A DNA stretch of 64,000 nucleotides from Brevundimonas sp. (GCF_016463295.1 NZ_JAEMRO010000001.1:124001-188000), one strand, 5' to 3'; shown: positions 1 through 9,025, counted from the stretch's first letter. Made by a program: numbers and translations. The notes: a model not told the origin generated them from the sequence alone.

Positions 1-243
1 CGTCCGCTTAACCTTACGGACGGATTCCGTTTAACACGGTTCTGTGAACACTGGAAAAGAGAAAAAACGCGCTCAGGCCCCGCAACGGGCGTATTTGTTG
101 CCTTCCGACACGTCACCAAGGCTTCAAGGCGCACAGGCGTTCCAGCATGACACCACGCCGTCGCGCAACCAAGTCGCACATGACCTCTATCCGACCAAGC
201 CGGCTCTGAACTTTGCGATTTCAGGAAATGGAATGCCCCGCGC

Positions 244-318
244 TGGCAGTCCCTAGGGGAGTCGAACCCCTCTCTTCAGGTTGAAAACCTGACGTCCTAA
301 CCGATAGACGAAGGGACC
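244..318 (-). tRNA. tRNA-Glu (anticodon TTC)
   Basis: Read on the minus strand, this 75-base stretch folds as a cloverleaf. The acceptor stem GGTCCCT pairs with AGGGACT through one G-T pair. The anticodon stem-loop is TCAGG-TTTTCAA-CCTGA with anticodon TTC, and the T-arm contains GGTTCGACTCC. The discriminator is G and a CCA end is encoded. It lies 61 bases downstream of recJ on the same strand. Confidence 0.95.
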
Positions 319-379
319 GCTGCGCGGGGAAGCGGCGATATAGCCGCCGATTTTCGGGGATGCAAGCGCCGAGGAGCGA

Positions 380-2182
380 TTAATTCATCCGCGGATCGGC
401 CACATCCTCGATCTCGAACTGCACACCCTTGCGACCATTCCAGTCGTCCGCCTTCAGACGACCGACGACGCTCAATCCGCCCTGTCCCGACAGCAGGGCC
501 TGGCCTGTGGGCAGGTCGGCACAGCGCCAGGCGATGGCCTTGACCGAGGCCCCGTCGGCCCCGACCAGCCGGCACCGGACATGACCCCCGGTCATCGCCA
601 CGGCATCTCGGGCGCTGACATGCGACATCGCGAACAGGGGTTCCGGATTGGCCGGACCGAAGGGGGCCAGCAGCTCGAACTGTTCGAACAGGCTGCGCGT
701 CGCGGCACCCGGCTCGATCAGGGCATCGATCTCGACCCCGTCCAGAGCCTCGGCCTCCGCTTGTTCGCCTGCCATCCGCTGGTTCAGGAAATCGCGCAGA
801 CGACCGATCTCTTCGACCCGTACGGTCAGCCCCGCCGCCATCGCATGGCCACCGCCAGCGAGCAGCACGCCCTCGTTCCAGGCGGCCTGGATCGCCTTGC
901 CCAGATTCATGCCCGGCTGAGACCGGCCCGAGCCCTTGCCGATGCCGTTGATGGCATCGACGCCGATCACCACGACGGGCTTGCGCCAGCGCTCGCGCAA
1001 CCGACCGGCGACGATCCCCACGACGCCCGGGTGCCAGTCGGCGCCCTCCATCACCACCACGGCGGACCCATCCTCATGCGCGCCCGTCGCCTCGACCCGG
1101 CGCGTCGCCTCCTCGGTCACCAGTCGCTCGACCTCGCGCCGCTCGATGTTCAGGGCGTTCAGTTCGGCTGCCAGCGACGCAGCCTCGGCTTCGTCGTCGG
1201 TCGATAGCAGCCGCGCCCCCAGGTCGGACTTGCCGATGCGCCCGCCCGCATTGATCCGGGGCCCCAGGATGAAGCCCGCGTGATTGGACTTGGCTGGCCC
1301 CGGCTCGGCGCCTGCAGTCGCCAGAAGCGCTCGCAGACCCGGATTGGTCCAGTCCGACATGACCCGCAGACCCAGGCTGGTCAGGGCCCGGTTGAAGCCG
1401 GTCAGGCCCGTCACATCGCAGATCGCACCCATGGCCGCCAGATCCAGCCACTGGCGGATGTCCGGCTCCTTGCGATCGACAAACAGACCCCTGCCCCGCC
1501 CCTCGCGGTTCAGCGCGGCCAGAAGCACGAACACCACGCCCGCCGCCGCCAGATTGCCCTGGCCCGAGACACAGCCCGGCCGGTTCGGATTGACCACGGC
1601 GGCACAGACGGGCGGCTGCTCTCGCATCATGTGGTGGTCGACGACCACGACCTTCAGCCCGATGGCCGACGCGTGGGCCACTGCCTCATTGGCCGCCGCG
1701 CCACAGTCCACGGTGATGACCAGGTCGGCCCCAACCGCCTTCAGCGTGTCAAACGCCTTGGCACTCGGCCCATAGCCCTCGGTCAAACGGTCGGGCACAT
1801 AGATCGGCAGGTCCGCGCCCAGCGCCCGAAACCAGCGGACCAGCAAGGCCGCGCTGGATGCGCCATCGACGTCATAGTCGGCGAAGACATGGATGGACTG
1901 ACCGGCCTGCAGGGCATCGACGATGGTCCGGGCCGCGACGTCCATGTCCATGAAGCTGGACGGATCGGGAAACAGCGCCTTCAGCGTGGGATTCAGGAAG
2001 TTCGCGCCCTGGTCCGCCTGCACGCCGCGCGAGGCCAGTGCCCGTGCCAGCGGCTCGTCCAGCCCCAGCGCCTGCATGTGCGCGCGGATCAGACCGGCCT
2101 CGGCCGGGCGCTGCCGCCAGGCCCGACCCGACAGCGAGCGGGAGATGCCCAGAAACGCAGGCTGGCCCGCGCCGTCGGCCAT
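380..2182 (-). CDS. recJ: single-stranded-DNA-specific exonuclease RecJ
   Basis: RecJ degrades single-stranded DNA 5' to 3' in recombinational and mismatch repair in the cytoplasm. The 600-residue length suits the family. The DHH phosphoesterase motifs are visible: ADYDVDGA near residues 101-108, VDCG near 158-161 and DHH at 182-184. The C-terminal DHHA1 motif GGGHAMAAG and a final OB-like region follow. The ATG start overlaps the glpX stop by one base (TGATG), so translation is probably coupled to glpX. I see no disruption. Identification is firm. Confidence 0.96.
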   Translation of the reverse strand: MADGAGQPAFLGISRSLSGRAWRQRPAEAGLIRAHMQALGLDEPLARALASRGVQADQGANFLNPTLKALFPDPSSFMDMDVAARTIVDALQAGQSIHVFADYDVDGASSAALLVRWFRALGADLPIYVPDRLTEGYGPSAKAFDTLKAVGADLVITVDCGAAANEAVAHASAIGLKVVVVDHHMMREQPPVCAAVVNPNRPGCVSGQGNLAAAGVVFVLLAALNREGRGRGLFVDRKEPDIRQWLDLAAMGAICDVTGLTGFNRALTSLGLRVMSDWTNPGLRALLATAGAEPGPAKSNHAGFILGPRINAGGRIGKSDLGARLLSTDDEAEAASLAAELNALNIERREVERLVTEEATRRVEATGAHEDGSAVVVMEGADWHPGVVGIVAGRLRERWRKPVVVIGVDAINGIGKGSGRSQPGMNLGKAIQAAWNEGVLLAGGGHAMAAGLTVRVEEIGRLRDFLNQRMAGEQAEAEALDGVEIDALIEPGAATRSLFEQFELLAPFGPANPEPLFAMSHVSARDAVAMTGGHVRCRLVGADGASVKAIAWRCADLPTGQALLSGQGGLSVVGRLKADDWNGRKGVQFEIEDVADPRMN

Positions 2183-3138
2183 CAGAGCGGGCGGATCGTG
2201 CGGATACGCTGGACCGTGCGGGTCGAGGAATCCATCACCAGGGTGTGAGTCGAGACGAAGCCGTCCCTGACCTGCACCCCGTCCAGCATCGCGCCCTTGG
2301 TCACGCCGGTCGCCGCGAAGATGGCGTCCTTGGAGACCAGCTCATGCAGATCGTATTTCCGGTCGAAGTCGGTCACGCCCGTGCGATTGGCCCGTGCCCG
2401 CTCCTCGTCATTGCGGAAAATCAGTCGTCCCTGAAAATGGCCGCCGACGCACTTCAGGGCGGATGCCGCCAGCACGCCTTCGGGTGCGCCGCCGGAGCCC
2501 AAGTACAGGTCGATGCCCGTTTCCGGCTCGGCCGTGTGGATCACGCCCGCCACGTCGCCGTCGGTGATCAGCATGACTTTGGCCCCGACCTCGCGCAGGG
2601 CGGCGATCAGCTCGGCATGGCGCGGCCGGTCCATGACGCAGACAGTGATGTCTTCCGGGCGCACGCCCTTGGCCGAGGCCAGCGAGCGGACGTTGTCACC
2701 CGGTGTCATGTCCAGATCGACCGTTCCGGGCGTATAGCCGGGGCCGATGGCGATCTTGTCCATATAGGTGTCGGGCGCATGCAGCATGCCGCCGCCCGGC
2801 GACATCGACAGCACCGTCAGGGCGTTGGCCATGGCCTTGGCCGTCAGGGTGGTGCCCTCCAGCGGGTCCAGCGCGATGTCGATGGCCGCGCCTTTGCCGG
2901 TGCCGACCTTCTCGCCGATATAAAGCATGGGGGCTTCGTCACGCTCGCCCTCACCGATCACGATCTTGCCGTCGATATCCAGGGCGTTCAGGGCCGTGCG
3001 CATCGCGTCGACCGCCAGTTGGTCGGCGTGCTTTTCATCGCCGCGCCCGATCTGGGCCCAGGACGCGATGGCGGCCAGTTCGGTCACGCGCGCCGCATCG
3101 GCAGCCAGCGTGGAAGCATAGGGGGCCTGATCGGCCAT
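2182..3138 (-). CDS. glpX: class II fructose-1,6-bisphosphatase GlpX
   Basis: This enzyme hydrolyses fructose-1,6-bisphosphate to fructose-6-phosphate in gluconeogenesis; some bacterial homologues also accept sedoheptulose-1,7-bisphosphate. The 318-residue product carries the class II signatures GEGERDEAPML (metal and substrate binding) and DPLEGTTLTAKA. The ATG start is preceded by an AGGAGATA Shine-Dalgarno sequence on the minus strand. It sits directly upstream of recJ with a one-base overlap, and a 66-base gap separates it from the lipoprotein gene upstream. The operon pairing with recJ is positional rather than an obvious metabolic link. Confidence 0.95.
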   Translation of the reverse strand: MADQAPYASTLAADAARVTELAAIASWAQIGRGDEKHADQLAVDAMRTALNALDIDGKIVIGEGERDEAPMLYIGEKVGTGKGAAIDIALDPLEGTTLTAKAMANALTVLSMSPGGGMLHAPDTYMDKIAIGPGYTPGTVDLDMTPGDNVRSLASAKGVRPEDITVCVMDRPRHAELIAALREVGAKVMLITDGDVAGVIHTAEPETGIDLYLGSGGAPEGVLAASALKCVGGHFQGRLIFRNDEERARANRTGVTDFDRKYDLHELVSKDAIFAATGVTKGAMLDGVQVRDGFVSTHTLVMDSSTRTVQRIRTIRPL

Positions 3139-3204
3139 GGGCGTATCTCCTGAAAGGTATGATCGCCGGATTCTCCGATCCGGGCGAGCGCGTCGGTCAG
3201 GCCG

Positions 3205-3651
3205 CTACTGGCGGCGGGTCACAGGTGGCGGTGCACGACCGCGTTCGCGGGCACGGCGCAGATATTCGTCGATCTCGGCCTGGGTCTGCTGGGTCACCGG
3301 CGCGAGGGCTGTGGCCGCGACCCGTGCCCGCAGCGCCTCTGCAAACGCCGCCGGATCGTCGGTCAGGGTCCAGTCGATGCGCGCCACTTCGCCCGCCAGG
3401 GCACCGCGCGTGACCCTCAGCGTATTGACCTCGGCGGCGATGGCCGTGGGCGTCGGGGCTGGTTCGGTGGACTTCGGAAAGTCGGTCCAACGCGGATATT
3501 CGCGATTCGCATCGACCAGGGCCTGAACCCGCGCCGCGACCGGCGAGGTCTCGTCCGTGCGCGGGTTGAAGGAGGACGCACAGGCCGTCAGCGCCGAGGC
3601 GCAGACCGCCAGGAGCAGGACGCTGCCGATTTTCTGGATCAATGCGTTCAT
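3205..3651 (-). CDS. predicted lipoprotein, unknown function
   Basis: From the ATG at 3651 this encodes a 148-residue protein with a signal sequence (hydrophobic LLLAVCASAL) ending in the lipobox LTAC, so it is probably lipid-anchored in the envelope. The rest is soluble, mixed alpha/acidic, with an Arg-rich C-terminus. No family motif is recognised. The ORF track starts 51 bases further upstream, but only the chosen start puts the signal peptide at the very N-terminus. It is divergent from phaC and lies upstream of glpX on the same strand. Confidence 0.75.
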   Translation of the reverse strand: MNALIQKIGSVLLLAVCASALTACASSFNPRTDETSPVAARVQALVDANREYPRWTDFPKSTEPAPTPTAIAAEVNTLRVTRGALAGEVARIDWTLTDDPAAFAEALRARVAATALAPVTQQTQAEIDEYLRRARERGRAPPPVTRRQ

Positions 3652-3740
3652 TTCAGGTGCGCTCATATGCCATGATTGCGACAGGCGGAAGGGCGGGCAC
3701 ATGTCTCTCGCACGACGCGACGATCTCAGGGAGCCCGACC

Positions 3741-5729
3741 ATGGCCAAGTCTCCGTCCTCGCCGCCGCCGTCGGTCGTGCCGCCCGGCCCTCGCAAGTCC
3801 GGTCGCCCCACCTCGGTCAAGCCGCCTCGTCCCCGGGCGAAAGCGGCTCCGGGCGTCGAACCTGCGGCTCCCCCTGTTGTCGAGAACACCGGTGCTGAAC
3901 ACGCCTCGAAGCCACCCCAGCCGCCGGAGACGGCAGCGCCGCCCTTCCCCTTCGCCGACGTCGGCGCCGAACAGCGACAGATGATCGAGACCCTGTCTCT
4001 GAACCTGGCCCGCGCGGCCATGACGGCCCAGACCGCCATCGCCGAGGCTGCACTGTCGCAAGCTGACCGCCCTGCCGCCCTGTCGCCCGATCCCTTCAAC
4101 GTCGGGCCTGCGATGAACAGTGTGATGACCAGCCTGGCCTCGCGCCCGGACCGGCTGTTCGCCGCCCAGGCCGATCTGTTCAACCGTTACATGGACCTGT
4201 GGGCCACCACCACACGTCGTGCGGCGGGAGAGGAAGCGCCTCAGCCGTCGAAGGACAAGCGGTTCAAGGACCCGGCCTGGTCGGAAAATCCGATGTTCGA
4301 CATGATGCGCCAGTCCTATCTGGTCACGGCCGACTGGATGAACGGGCTGGTGTCCAGCGTCGAGGATGTCGATCCCCTGACGAAGCGGCGGGCCGAGTTC
4401 TTCACCAAGCTGCTGACCGACGCCTTTTCGCCGTCGAACTTCCTCGCGTCCAACCCCGCAGCCTTGAAGGCCCTGGCCGAGACCAACGGCGAATCGCTGG
4501 TGCGGGGCATGCAGAATTTCGCCGCCGACATGGAGCGCGGGGCCGGCAAGCTGAAGATCAGCCAGGCCGACTATGGCCGGTTCGTCGTCGGCGAGAACGT
4601 CGCCACCGCGCCGGGTCAGGTCGTCTGGCGCGACGAGCTGTTCGAACTGATCCAGTACGACGCCGCGACCGAGAAACAGCGGGCCATTCCCTTGCTGATC
4701 TTCCCGCCGTGGATCAACAAATTCTACATCATGGATCTGCAGCCGGAGAACTCGCTGATCCGCTGGCTGTCGGCCCAGGGGTTCACCGTCTTCGTCTGCT
4801 CCTGGGTCAATCCGGACGTGGACAAGGCCGACTTCGGCTTCGACGACTATCTGGAAAAGGGCATCTATCGCGCCGTCGCCAAGGTGCTCGAACAGTCGGG
4901 GTCCAAGCGTCTGAACACCGTCGGCTACTGCATCGGCGGCACCCTGCTGGGCGCAGCCTTGGCGCATATGGCCGAAAAGGGCGTCCAACCCGTCGCTTCG
5001 ACCACTTTTTTTGCGGCCCAGCATGACTTCGCCGAGGCGGGCGACCTGTTGCTGTTCACCGACGAGCACTGGCTGGCCCAGATCGAGGAACAGATGGATG
5101 CCGCTGGCGGCGTCCTGCCCGGTGCGGCCATGGCCGACACCTTCAATGCTCTGCGGGCCAACGACCTGATCTGGTCGTTCTTCGTGTCCAACTATCTGAT
5201 GGGCAAGTCGCCGGCGGCCTTCGACCTGCTGTTCTGGAACGCCGACCAGACCCGCATGCCCAAGAAGCTGCACATGGACTATCTGCGCTCCATGTACGGC
5301 CAGAACCTGCTGTCACAGGGCAAGTTCACCATCGGCGGGATCAAGGTCGACCTGTCGAAGGTGACCATCCCGCTGTATTTCCAGGCCAGCCGCGAGGATC
5401 ACATCGCGCCGATGAACTCGGTCTATCGCTCGGCTCGCGCGTTTTCGAACGCCGACGTGACCCTGACCTTGGCAGGATCGGGGCATATCGCGGGGGTCAT
5501 CAATCCGCCCAGCGCCAACAAATACCAGCACTGGACGAACCCGGCTCTGCCCGCCACCCTGGCCGAATGGCAGGCGGGGGCGAAGGAGCATCCCGGCAGC
5601 TGGTGGAACCACTGGGCGGGGTGGCTGCATGACAAGTCGGGCGACTGGGTCGCCGCACGCGACCCCAAATCCGGCCCACTTTCGCCGATAGAACCGGCAC
5701 CTGGCTCCTATGTGAAGGTCAAGAGTTGA
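3741..5729 (+). CDS. phaC: class I poly(R)-hydroxyalkanoate synthase PhaC
   Basis: PhaC polymerises (R)-3-hydroxyacyl-CoA into polyhydroxyalkanoate at the granule surface. The ATG at 3741 has an AGGGAG sequence about 8 bases upstream, giving 662 residues; the ORF track runs 33 codons too far 5'. A Pro/Ala-rich disordered N-terminus of about 70 residues precedes the synthase N-domain and the alpha/beta-hydrolase core. The lipase-like box GYCIGG places the nucleophile at Cys397, with Asp553 (REDHIAP) and His582 (GSGHIAGV) completing the triad. The length indicates class I. The stop overlaps the start of the next gene, a small membrane protein, rather than phaA, phaB or a phasin. Confidence 0.96.
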   Translation: MAKSPSSPPPSVVPPGPRKSGRPTSVKPPRPRAKAAPGVEPAAPPVVENTGAEHASKPPQPPETAAPPFPFADVGAEQRQMIETLSLNLARAAMTAQTAIAEAALSQADRPAALSPDPFNVGPAMNSVMTSLASRPDRLFAAQADLFNRYMDLWATTTRRAAGEEAPQPSKDKRFKDPAWSENPMFDMMRQSYLVTADWMNGLVSSVEDVDPLTKRRAEFFTKLLTDAFSPSNFLASNPAALKALAETNGESLVRGMQNFAADMERGAGKLKISQADYGRFVVGENVATAPGQVVWRDELFELIQYDAATEKQRAIPLLIFPPWINKFYIMDLQPENSLIRWLSAQGFTVFVCSWVNPDVDKADFGFDDYLEKGIYRAVAKVLEQSGSKRLNTVGYCIGGTLLGAALAHMAEKGVQPVASTTFFAAQHDFAEAGDLLLFTDEHWLAQIEEQMDAAGGVLPGAAMADTFNALRANDLIWSFFVSNYLMGKSPAAFDLLFWNADQTRMPKKLHMDYLRSMYGQNLLSQGKFTIGGIKVDLSKVTIPLYFQASREDHIAPMNSVYRSARAFSNADVTLTLAGSGHIAGVINPPSANKYQHWTNPALPATLAEWQAGAKEHPGSWWNHWAGWLHDKSGDWVAARDPKSGPLSPIEPAPGSYVKVKS

Positions 5730-6109
5730 CGCGTATCGAACCGAACCTGCTGCTGGCCTTTGCGACCGGCATCCCGCTTCTGCTCCTGACGATGACGGCA
5801 ACCGTCTATGGCGAGCCGGGGCCGGTCTGGCTGAACCCGGCGCTGGCGGTGCTGTACACCGTCATCTTCGTGGGTCTGAACAAGCCGCTGTCCAAGCTGA
5901 TGAAGCTGAATGCCGACCGCCCGCCGATGATCAGTCCGCTGGCCCCGACCTCGGCGATCTGGGCGGGTATTTTCCCGACCATCGTGACGGTCATGGCGGT
6001 CGTGCCCTTCTTCGTCCGTGGCTTTAACTACGGGCTGATGGTCGTGATCGGCTCCATCCTGTTCGGCATCACCATCCAGTCGGCCCTGACAGCCCGGGAC
6101 CAGGGCTGA
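5726..6109 (+). CDS. small integral membrane protein downstream of phaC
   Basis: A 127-residue, very hydrophobic protein with about four predicted membrane segments (around residues 7-27, 38-52, 76-96 and 100-120) and no motif I recognise. The start is a TTG that overlaps the phaC stop (TTGA), so it is probably translated by re-initiation after phaC. The Asn/Asp/Pro-containing loop NADRPPMISPL sits between the second and third segments. Its function is unknown. Co-translation with phaC could suggest a link to membrane state or granule biology, but that is only inference. It converges with msrB, the two stops being 4 bases apart. Confidence 0.75.
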   Translation: MTRIEPNLLLAFATGIPLLLLTMTATVYGEPGPVWLNPALAVLYTVIFVGLNKPLSKLMKLNADRPPMISPLAPTSAIWAGIFPTIVTVMAVVPFFVRGFNYGLMVVIGSILFGITIQSALTARDQG

Positions 6110-6113
6110 CACG

Positions 6114-6611
6114 TCAGGCCGGAACGAACTTCAGCGCCACGCCGTTGTTGCAATAGCGCTTGCCCGTCGGGCGCGGGCCGTCGTCGAACACATGGCCCTG
6201 ATGCCCCAGGCAGCGGGCGCAGTGATATTCCACGCGGGGAATGCCGATCGCATAGTCGGTCTTGGTCCCGATATTGGCGGCGATGACGTCGTAGAAGCTG
6301 GGCCAGCCCGTGCGGCTGTCATACTTCCACTGCGACCGGAACAGCGGCAGGTCGCAGCCGCGACAGACGAAGGTCCCGCGCCGGCTCTCGTTATTCAGGG
6401 GGCTCGAGCCCGGCCGCTCGGTCGCTTCGTGCCGCAGGACGTCGTAGGCGGCACGCGGCAGGCGCTGTCGCCACTGCGCATCCGTCACGCGGCGAAAGGG
6501 CGAGTTGGCGTATTGGCGGGTCGAAGCGTCCGCCGTCTCGGGCGCACAGCCGCTCAAGGCGACCGCACCGGCGGTCAGGAACAAGGTTCGACGGCTCAGG
6601 ATCTGGGTCAT
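6114..6611 (-). CDS. msrB: peptide-methionine (R)-S-oxide reductase MsrB, exported
   Basis: MsrB reduces methionine-R-sulfoxide in oxidised proteins. The 165-residue product has both zinc CxxC pairs (CRGC and CARC) and the catalytic cysteine in RYCNNGVAL, with the conserved GWPSF and HVFDDGP segments. The N-terminus reads SRRTLFLTAGAVALSGC, which resembles a twin-arginine signal followed by a lipobox, so a periplasmic lipid-anchored enzyme is likely. Most MsrB proteins are cytosolic, although exported forms are known. Its role is probably repair of envelope proteins after oxidative damage. Confidence 0.93.
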   Translation of the reverse strand: MTQILSRRTLFLTAGAVALSGCAPETADASTRQYANSPFRRVTDAQWRQRLPRAAYDVLRHEATERPGSSPLNNESRRGTFVCRGCDLPLFRSQWKYDSRTGWPSFYDVIAANIGTKTDYAIGIPRVEYHCARCLGHQGHVFDDGPRPTGKRYCNNGVALKFVPA

Positions 6612-6659
6612 GACGTGATATACGTCGGCAGGACCGCAGAGGTTTCAAGAGCGCATGTT

Positions 6660-6830
6660 CCTTCTCCCCTTGCGGGAGAAGGTGGCAGCCGAAGGCTGAC
6701 GGATGAGGGGTCGCACCAGCCTACGGTGATCTCTCACTCCATCGGGTTCGGCGGCCATTCTTCACCGCTACGTCAACCCCTCATCCGACCTCACTTCGTT
6801 CGGCCACCTTCTCCCGCAAGGGGAGAAGGG
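6660..6830. repeat. long palindromic intergenic repeat (REP/MITE-like)
   Basis: Two arms of about 53 bases face each other. The left arm begins CCTTCTCCCCTTGCGGGAGA and ends GGATGAGGGGT; the right arm is its near-perfect inverse, ending at 6830. Each arm carries its own inner hairpin (CTTCTCCC/GGGAGAAG). The 65-base centre is unrelated. The element fills the space between msrB and argC, and the argC stop codon lies at the right arm's edge. A short related hairpin (CCCGACGGGAGAAGG) lies near 7780. From recall, such repeats are common in Caulobacterales and related genomes. Confidence 0.85.
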
Positions 6831-7763
6831 TCACGAAAGCCACGCCCCTTCGTCCAGCCCCAGCATCAGGTTCAGGTTCTGCACCGCTGCGCCCGACGCT
6901 CCCTTGCCCAGATTGTCCAGCAGCGCCACCAGCCGCGCCTGCCCGCCCGACCGGTCGCCGAACACATGCAGCCGCATCCGGTTGGTGCCGTTCAGGCCCT
7001 TGGGATCGAGGCCCGTCATCGCCTCGGTCGTTTCCAGCTCTGCCACCTCGACGAACCGCTGGCCGTCGTAGGCTTCGGCCAGGGCACCGTGGATGCGCTC
7101 GATGGACGGCGTCTCGGGCAGGGCCGACAGGTGCAGCGGCACCTCCACCAGCATGCCCTGGCGATAGTTCCCCACGGCGGGTGCGAACAGCACGTCGCGC
7201 GACAGGCCCGTGTGCCGCGTCATCTCAGGCACATGCTTGTGTTTCAGCGACAGGCCATAGGCGCGGAAGGCCTCTGCCCCTCCCGCCTCGAACTCCGCGA
7301 TCATCGCCTTGCCGCCACCGGAATAGCCCGACACCGCATTGACCGTGACCGGCCAGTCGGCGGGCACCAGCTTCGCCCGCACCAGCGGCGCGATCAGGCC
7401 GATGAAGCCGGTCGGATAGCAGCCCGGATTGGACACCCGTGTCGCCCCCGCGATCCGCTCCCGCTGACCCGGCTGCATCTCCGCAAAGCCATAAATCCAG
7501 GCCGGATCGACCCGATAGGCCGTGGAGGCGTCGATCACCCGCACCGCCGGGTTGTCGATCATGGCCACCGCCTCCTTCGCCGCCTCGTCGGGCAGGCACA
7601 GGATCACCGCATCGGCCGCATTCAGCGCCTCACGCCGCGCCTCGACCTCGCGCCGCCGGTCGCCCAGCAGGATCAGCTCGAGATCAGCGCGTGCCTCCAG
7701 CCGCTCGCGGATTTCAAGCCCCGTGGTCCCGGCCTCGCCGTCGATGAATATGGTGTGGGTCAT
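6831..7763 (-). CDS. argC: N-acetyl-gamma-glutamyl-phosphate reductase (type 2 ArgC)
   Basis: ArgC performs the NADPH-dependent reduction of N-acetylglutamyl-5-phosphate to the semialdehyde in arginine biosynthesis. The ATG at 7763 gives 310 residues, the short type-2 length; the ORF track's extra 29 N-terminal residues come from the rpsI terminator region and are not real. Visible features are the N-terminal nucleotide-binding GEAGTTGLEI and the active-site cysteine in SNPGCYPTG. The C-terminal end abuts the palindromic repeat. It lies downstream of rplM-rpsI on the same strand but beyond a terminator, so it needs its own promoter. Confidence 0.95.
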   Translation of the reverse strand: MTHTIFIDGEAGTTGLEIRERLEARADLELILLGDRRREVEARREALNAADAVILCLPDEAAKEAVAMIDNPAVRVIDASTAYRVDPAWIYGFAEMQPGQRERIAGATRVSNPGCYPTGFIGLIAPLVRAKLVPADWPVTVNAVSGYSGGGKAMIAEFEAGGAEAFRAYGLSLKHKHVPEMTRHTGLSRDVLFAPAVGNYRQGMLVEVPLHLSALPETPSIERIHGALAEAYDGQRFVEVAELETTEAMTGLDPKGLNGTNRMRLHVFGDRSGGQARLVALLDNLGKGASGAAVQNLNLMLGLDEGAWLS

Positions 7764-7801
7764 TGACGACTCCCGATCCCTTTCCCGACGGGAGAAGGAT
7801 G

Positions 7802-7840
7802 AAAAGAAAAAGGCGCTCCAGGTTTCCCCGGAGCGCCTTT
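7802..7840 (-). terminator. intrinsic terminator of rplM-rpsI
   Basis: On the minus strand a perfect 10-bp stem AAGGCGCTCC/GGAGCGCCTT with a 10-base loop is followed by CCTTTTTCTTTT. It lies 24 bases after the rpsI stop codon. Confidence 0.9.
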
Positions 7841-7863
7841 GTAATCCCACTCGCGGGTGCGAG

Positions 7864-8388
7864 TTAGCGCTTCGAGAACTGGAAGGACTTGCGGGCCTTG
7901 GCGCGGCCGTACTTCTTGCGCTCGACCACGCGGCTGTCGCGGGTCAGGAAGCCGTGCGGCTTCAGGACCGGGCGCAGGGCCGGCTCATAGTGGGTCAGGG
8001 CGTGCGACAGGCCGTGGCGGATGGCGCCGGCCTGGCCGGACAGGCCCGAGCCCTCGACCGTGCAGACGACGTCGAACTCGGTCTCGCGACCGCAGACGAC
8101 CAGCGGCTGGGCGATCATCATGCGCAGGATTTCGCGGGCGAAATACTGCATCTGATCCTTGCCGTTGACCGTGATCTTGCCGGTGCCGGGCTTGACCCAG
8201 ACGCGGGCGATCGCGTTCTTGCGCTTGCCGGTCGAATAGGCGCGACCCTGGGCGTCCAGCTTCTGCTCGTAGACGGGGTGCTCTTCGCCCGCGCCGGGGG
8301 TCTGCATGCTCTTCAGAGCGTCAAAGCCTTGCCCAGTGGTCTGGGGGGCGGTTTCGACGGCGGCTTCAGTGTTGGTGACGTCGGTCAT
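7864..8388 (-). CDS. rpsI: 30S ribosomal protein S9
   Basis: S9 lies in the head of the 30S subunit, and its C-terminal tail reaches the P-site tRNA. The conserved core starts at [14 protein letters not shown], and the protein ends with the canonical [17 protein letters not shown]. At 174 residues it is longer than the usual 130 because of an acidic, Gln/Ala-rich N-terminal extension of about 45 residues; such extensions occur in alphaproteobacteria. It follows rplM after two bases, the usual L13-S9 operon, and is terminated by the hairpin just downstream. Confidence 0.98.
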   Translation of the reverse strand: MTDVTNTEAAVETAPQTTGQGFDALKSMQTPGAGEEHPVYEQKLDAQGRAYSTGKRKNAIARVWVKPGTGKITVNGKDQMQYFAREILRMMIAQPLVVCGRETEFDVVCTVEGSGLSGQAGAIRHGLSHALTHYEPALRPVLKPHGFLTRDSRVVERKKYGRAKARKSFQFSKR

Positions 8389-8390
8389 GC

Positions 8391-8867
8391 TCAGACGCTC
8401 CGGGTGTTCTTGGTCGAGGCCGACTTGAAGTCGATCGTCTCGGGCTTCTGGGCTTCGTGGTCGTGGGTCGAACCGGCGAACAGGCGCAGGTGCGTCATCT
8501 GCTTGCGAGCCAGCGGGCTCTCCTTGGGCAGCATGCGCTCGACGGCCTTTTCAAGGACGCGCTCGGGGAAACGGCCGTTCAGGACCTTTTCCGGCGTCGT
8601 CTGCTTGACGCCGCCCGGGTGACCGGTGTGGCGGTAGTAGATTTTGTCGGTGTTCTTCTTGCCGGTGAACACCACCTTGTCGACGTTGGTGACGACAACA
8701 TAGTCGCCGCAATCGACGTGGGGGGTGTAGTCGCCGCGGTGCTTGCCGCGCAGACGGTTGGCGATAAACGTCGCGAGACGGCCCACCACGACGCCTTCGG
8801 CATCGATGTGGATCCACTTCTTCTCGACGTCGGCCGGCTTCAGCGAAGCCGTAGTGCTCTTCAGCAT
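8391..8867 (-). CDS. rplM: 50S ribosomal protein L13
   Basis: L13 is an early-assembly protein of the large subunit. The 158-residue sequence shows the family's N-terminal [18 protein letters not shown] and the [18 protein letters not shown] segment, followed by RHTGHPGG and the MLPK region. It is the first gene of the two-gene rplM-rpsI operon. A good sigma-70-type promoter lies about 70 bases upstream. The start codon is clear and the length is normal with a short C-terminal extension. Confidence 0.98.
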   Translation of the reverse strand: MLKSTTASLKPADVEKKWIHIDAEGVVVGRLATFIANRLRGKHRGDYTPHVDCGDYVVVTNVDKVVFTGKKNTDKIYYRHTGHPGGVKQTTPEKVLNGRFPERVLEKAVERMLPKESPLARKQMTHLRLFAGSTHDHEAQKPETIDFKSASTKNTRSV

Positions 8868-8938
8868 GACGTGGGTTTCCCGGGAAGGCGATACGAGGCC
8901 CCTCCCCGCCAGATGGCCGGAAGAAGCGGAAGGCGCGC

Positions 8939-8967
8939 TTACTAGGGGACGCGACGGGTCAGGTCAA
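8939..8967 (-). promoter_or_regulatory. predicted promoter of rplM-rpsI
   Basis: On the minus strand TTGACC is followed by exactly 17 bases and then TAGTAA, matching a sigma-70 -35/-10 arrangement. The predicted start of transcription lies about 60 bases upstream of the rplM ATG. Confidence 0.7.
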
Positions 8968-9025
8968 TGGCGAGTTTGAGCGCCAATCCGCGCCAAGCCA
9001 CTGATCGATAACGACAAATCAAATA

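Noticed and set aside
44-256. 70-residue plus-strand ORF at the left edge
   Set aside because: It runs into the antisense of tRNA-Glu, has no recognisable motif, and its composition looks non-coding. The first 243 bases show only a small inverted repeat (CGTCCG/CGGACG) and nothing I can call.
2038-3153. 371-residue plus-strand ORF opposite recJ and glpX
   Set aside because: Antisense shadow of two well-identified genes, with no motifs.
3726-5273. 515-residue minus-strand ORF opposite phaC
   Set aside because: His/Gln/Val-rich composition typical of the antisense of a GC-rich gene; phaC on the other strand is fully convincing.
6101-6125. CTGAC-AC-GTCAG hairpin between the small membrane protein and msrB
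   Set aside because: The stem is only five bases and has no T-run; not enough to call a terminator.
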